DNA of 64,000 nucleotides. It comes from Plectrocnemia conspersa. Lineage: Eukaryota; Arthropoda; Insecta; Trichoptera; Polycentropodidae. The stretch covers positions 186,001 to 250,000 of the forward strand of contig VTFK01000148.1 of NCBI GenBank assembly GCA_009617715.1. The letters run 5' to 3'. Shown piece after piece: positions 62,189-64,000 of the stretch. The notes beneath the pieces are model-generated. The model made no database searches. It was given only the letters and a program-made list of their open reading frames with translations, and had not been told where the DNA came from. A program made the position numbers and the translations under genes. Positions within the stretch are counted from its first letter, which is position 1, and each line of letters starts with the position of its first letter.

Positions 62189-62880
62189 TTAAATGCCATT
62201 CAATGCCGTTTTGAAAGTTGCGGGAGGTCCCATAAGAAATATTTTCCCAATTTAAAAAAAATTCACATTGGTCACTGGACAGAGGACATACTGAACGAAG
62301 GCAGTGCAGCGAAAAGACCTTCATCCGGTTTCAGACAGGTGTTGCATCTGTATGTAGGCTGGCACGGTGTGAACAGTGCCAAGATAGTGAACACCCACAC
62401 TCACACATACAAACAATCGCCATGTATGACCTCAGCTCGTTCGCGTTATCAATCTCGTACTCCGAGTCCATCACCTTCACTTTCACTTCGCAGCACACGC
62501 CATCACACTCCACACAACAATGCACATACGCCACGTTGTGGCCTCGTTTCGACAAATTCACTTTTTAGCATCTGCTCGTGAAACGCCCGGTCTTCTCTAC
62601 ACTACTCTCGTATGCGTACGTATGTACATATATGTGTATGTGGTTATTCTCTAAAACCAGAGTTCACTTTCTCCGGTACATCGAGTCTCGTAAATATTGA
62701 ACGCGGGCCACATCAGGGCCCGTCCTCGCCTCGGCCAAAAGAAGGTCATTCTTCTCTTGGAGTCGTGGACTTTCCAACGATTTGTCTCTATGAATCCTAC
62801 AGATGAACTTTTGCCAACAATAAGCTCGTGTATTTACTCGAACAATATAAGTCAAATATGCGGCACGAACGTAGAGGCAT
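62189..62880 (+). other. GC-rich island with long open frame, possible exon or promoter
   Basis: A frame of about 131 codons (62189-62581) is open without an ATG near its start. It includes CRFESCGRSHKKYFPNLKKI, then HWTEDILNEGSAAKRPSSGF, then a Ser/Pro/Thr/His-rich tail ending at a stop. The minus strand is also open for 76 codons (62561-62331). A second part (62600-62880) has overlapping frames on both strands and GGGCCACATCAGGGCCCG. No domain is recognised. It may be an exon of a gene continuing off the right edge, or a promoter region. Confidence 0.35.
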
Positions 62881-62889
62881 AATAAAACA

Positions 62890-63120
62890 GTATTTTTTTT
62901 ATTTAAAATAAAAAATATATTATTCAACAATTGTAATAAATAAAAAAAATGATGCAAATACTTAAAAAAAATAGTAAAACGATTCTACAAAAAGCTTAAA
63001 ATATATAGCATATATGCTATTTGATGTTAAATTATTATATTATAGAGTACCTTTCAGCATCGCCAAGAATATTTCAAATTCATTTAAATTTATACGATAT
63101 CTCTACAAGAGGAAGTACAG
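62890..63120. other. AT-rich, no gene seen
   Basis: Contains the second TACCTTTCAGCATCGCCAA block at about 63050, directly before the minus-strand repeat at 63180. Confidence 0.5.
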
Positions 63121-63128
63121 ATTGTATC

Positions 63129-63344
63129 CTAGTGTATTTTTTTAAGAGCACTTTTTGAAGACCCTAAGTAGCGAGGTTGACAATCCATCAAAGCTAGAGA
63201 TTCGCGATCGCGTCCCCTATTTCTATGCATCACGACCAGGACGTCAGCGCTCGAGAACGCTTCTCTTATTTGAGCCATCAACTCAATGATGATTTTAGCG
63301 ATAGCAATAAGATACTGGAAAAAAGTATATAGGATGGTGCTCAT
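63129..63344 (-). mobile_element. Retrotransposon-like repeat fragment
   Basis: A 71-codon minus-strand frame includes IREAFSSADVLVVMHRNRGR. Its core matches the repeat at 51750-51850 almost base for base. Two diverged copies and the adjacency of another dispersed block (63050) indicate a mobile element, not a host gene. I could not place it within a known retrotransposon protein. Confidence 0.5.
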
Positions 63345-63349
63345 CTATT

Positions 63350-64000
63350 TTAGTTGTACCCCAAAACTGTTTTTAAATATTTATTTGTATAAATATTTTT
63401 TATATATATTCGATCGTGACGCATTGGGGAAAACTGTCTAGTTGTAAGATACTATCAAGATAACATTAAAAATATTAATAAAAAAAACGTTCTTGACAGA
63501 ATATAAGTATATAAGTATTTCAGTAAGCATTCCAAAAAACACTACTTAACATTTTCCATAAAAAAAAAAAACATTTTTTTATCTTCAACGAGTTCTTCAG
63601 TAATATTAAAGAACGTCTTTTTTCATTTTTACCATATGCTAAGCATAAAAACAAGCTTCTTGATTCTAACTAGGATTTGCAATCGAATATTCGATAATTA
63701 AAAATGATCACCTGATTTTAAACCATATATATAACTAATTAATCAAATATTCATTTATACTACTAAATGAAATTTGAAAAAATCATATACAACACAGGAA
63801 GTCGTTTTTCTGTGTCTAGTTCCACTTCAAAATCCATAGTATTTATGTGCCTTTATTTTGTTTCGAAATTCGAGATAATAAGACGCTTCTTCATAACAAA
63901 AAATATTGCTATTACGCCTTCCAAAAACATTTGCAAATAAAATGTTTATTAACCGTATGTACTATGACCGAAATTCGCAGAATTCGTTCTTTCAACATTG
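63350..64000. other. AT-rich, no gene seen
   Basis: No reading frame or repeat end is recognised to the right edge. Confidence 0.5.

Overview
This is eukaryotic, strongly AT-rich DNA (roughly three quarters A+T). It has very few protein-coding exons, long introns and many decayed transposons: hAT, Tc1/mariner, non-LTR retrotransposons and tRNA-derived SINEs. A Hairy/E(spl)-type repressor ending in WRPW, together with these mobile elements, points to an insect or other arthropod. I cannot name the species or order. No bacterial-style operon, CRISPR array or ribosomal gene is present.

Left part (about 3.5-22.8 kb, minus strand): the one securely recognised gene is a HES-family bHLH-Orange repressor. 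Its last exon (4754..3925) carries the Orange domain and the C-terminal WRPW. The preceding exon (6585..about 6273) carries the start codon and the bHLH domain. A GC-rich island with an arthropod-like initiator and a good splice donor (22611..22464) is a plausible non-coding first exon, which would make intron 1 about 15.9 kb. A second, weaker candidate 5' exon lies at 12669..12640. The interval between is filled with transposon debris. It includes a complete-ended but broken hAT element (16037..18434, with an 8-bp target duplication), a small hAT MITE (7109..7351) and a 26-bp perfect inverted repeat (10573..10644).

Middle (22.8-40.7 kb): mostly intergenic. Two related hAT copies with clean 8-bp duplications (23054..24150 and 37480..38527) and a third fragment (about 39990..40110) belong to one family. 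There are two mariner-like remnants and several reverse-transcriptase fragments. A TATA-box promoter with a short secreted-like reading frame (about 36378..36764, minus) may be a small gene. A GC-rich island at 38640..39200 may be a promoter.

Right part (40.7-64 kb, plus strand): the most unusual structure is a tandem duplication at 40709..41091. Each unit holds a TATAAAT box, a 5' leader, a 50-nt start-codon exon and a GTGAGT splice donor. The two 16-codon peptides differ at five adjacent or near-adjacent codons but keep the same length and frame. The only strong downstream plus-strand reading frame, at 59511..59997, has a good acceptor whose phase fits these first exons. A two-promoter gene with an intron of about 18 kb is therefore possible, though unproven. 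A further GC-rich island with a 131-codon open frame lies at about 62190..62880. The rest is AT-rich intron or intergenic DNA with transposon remnants.
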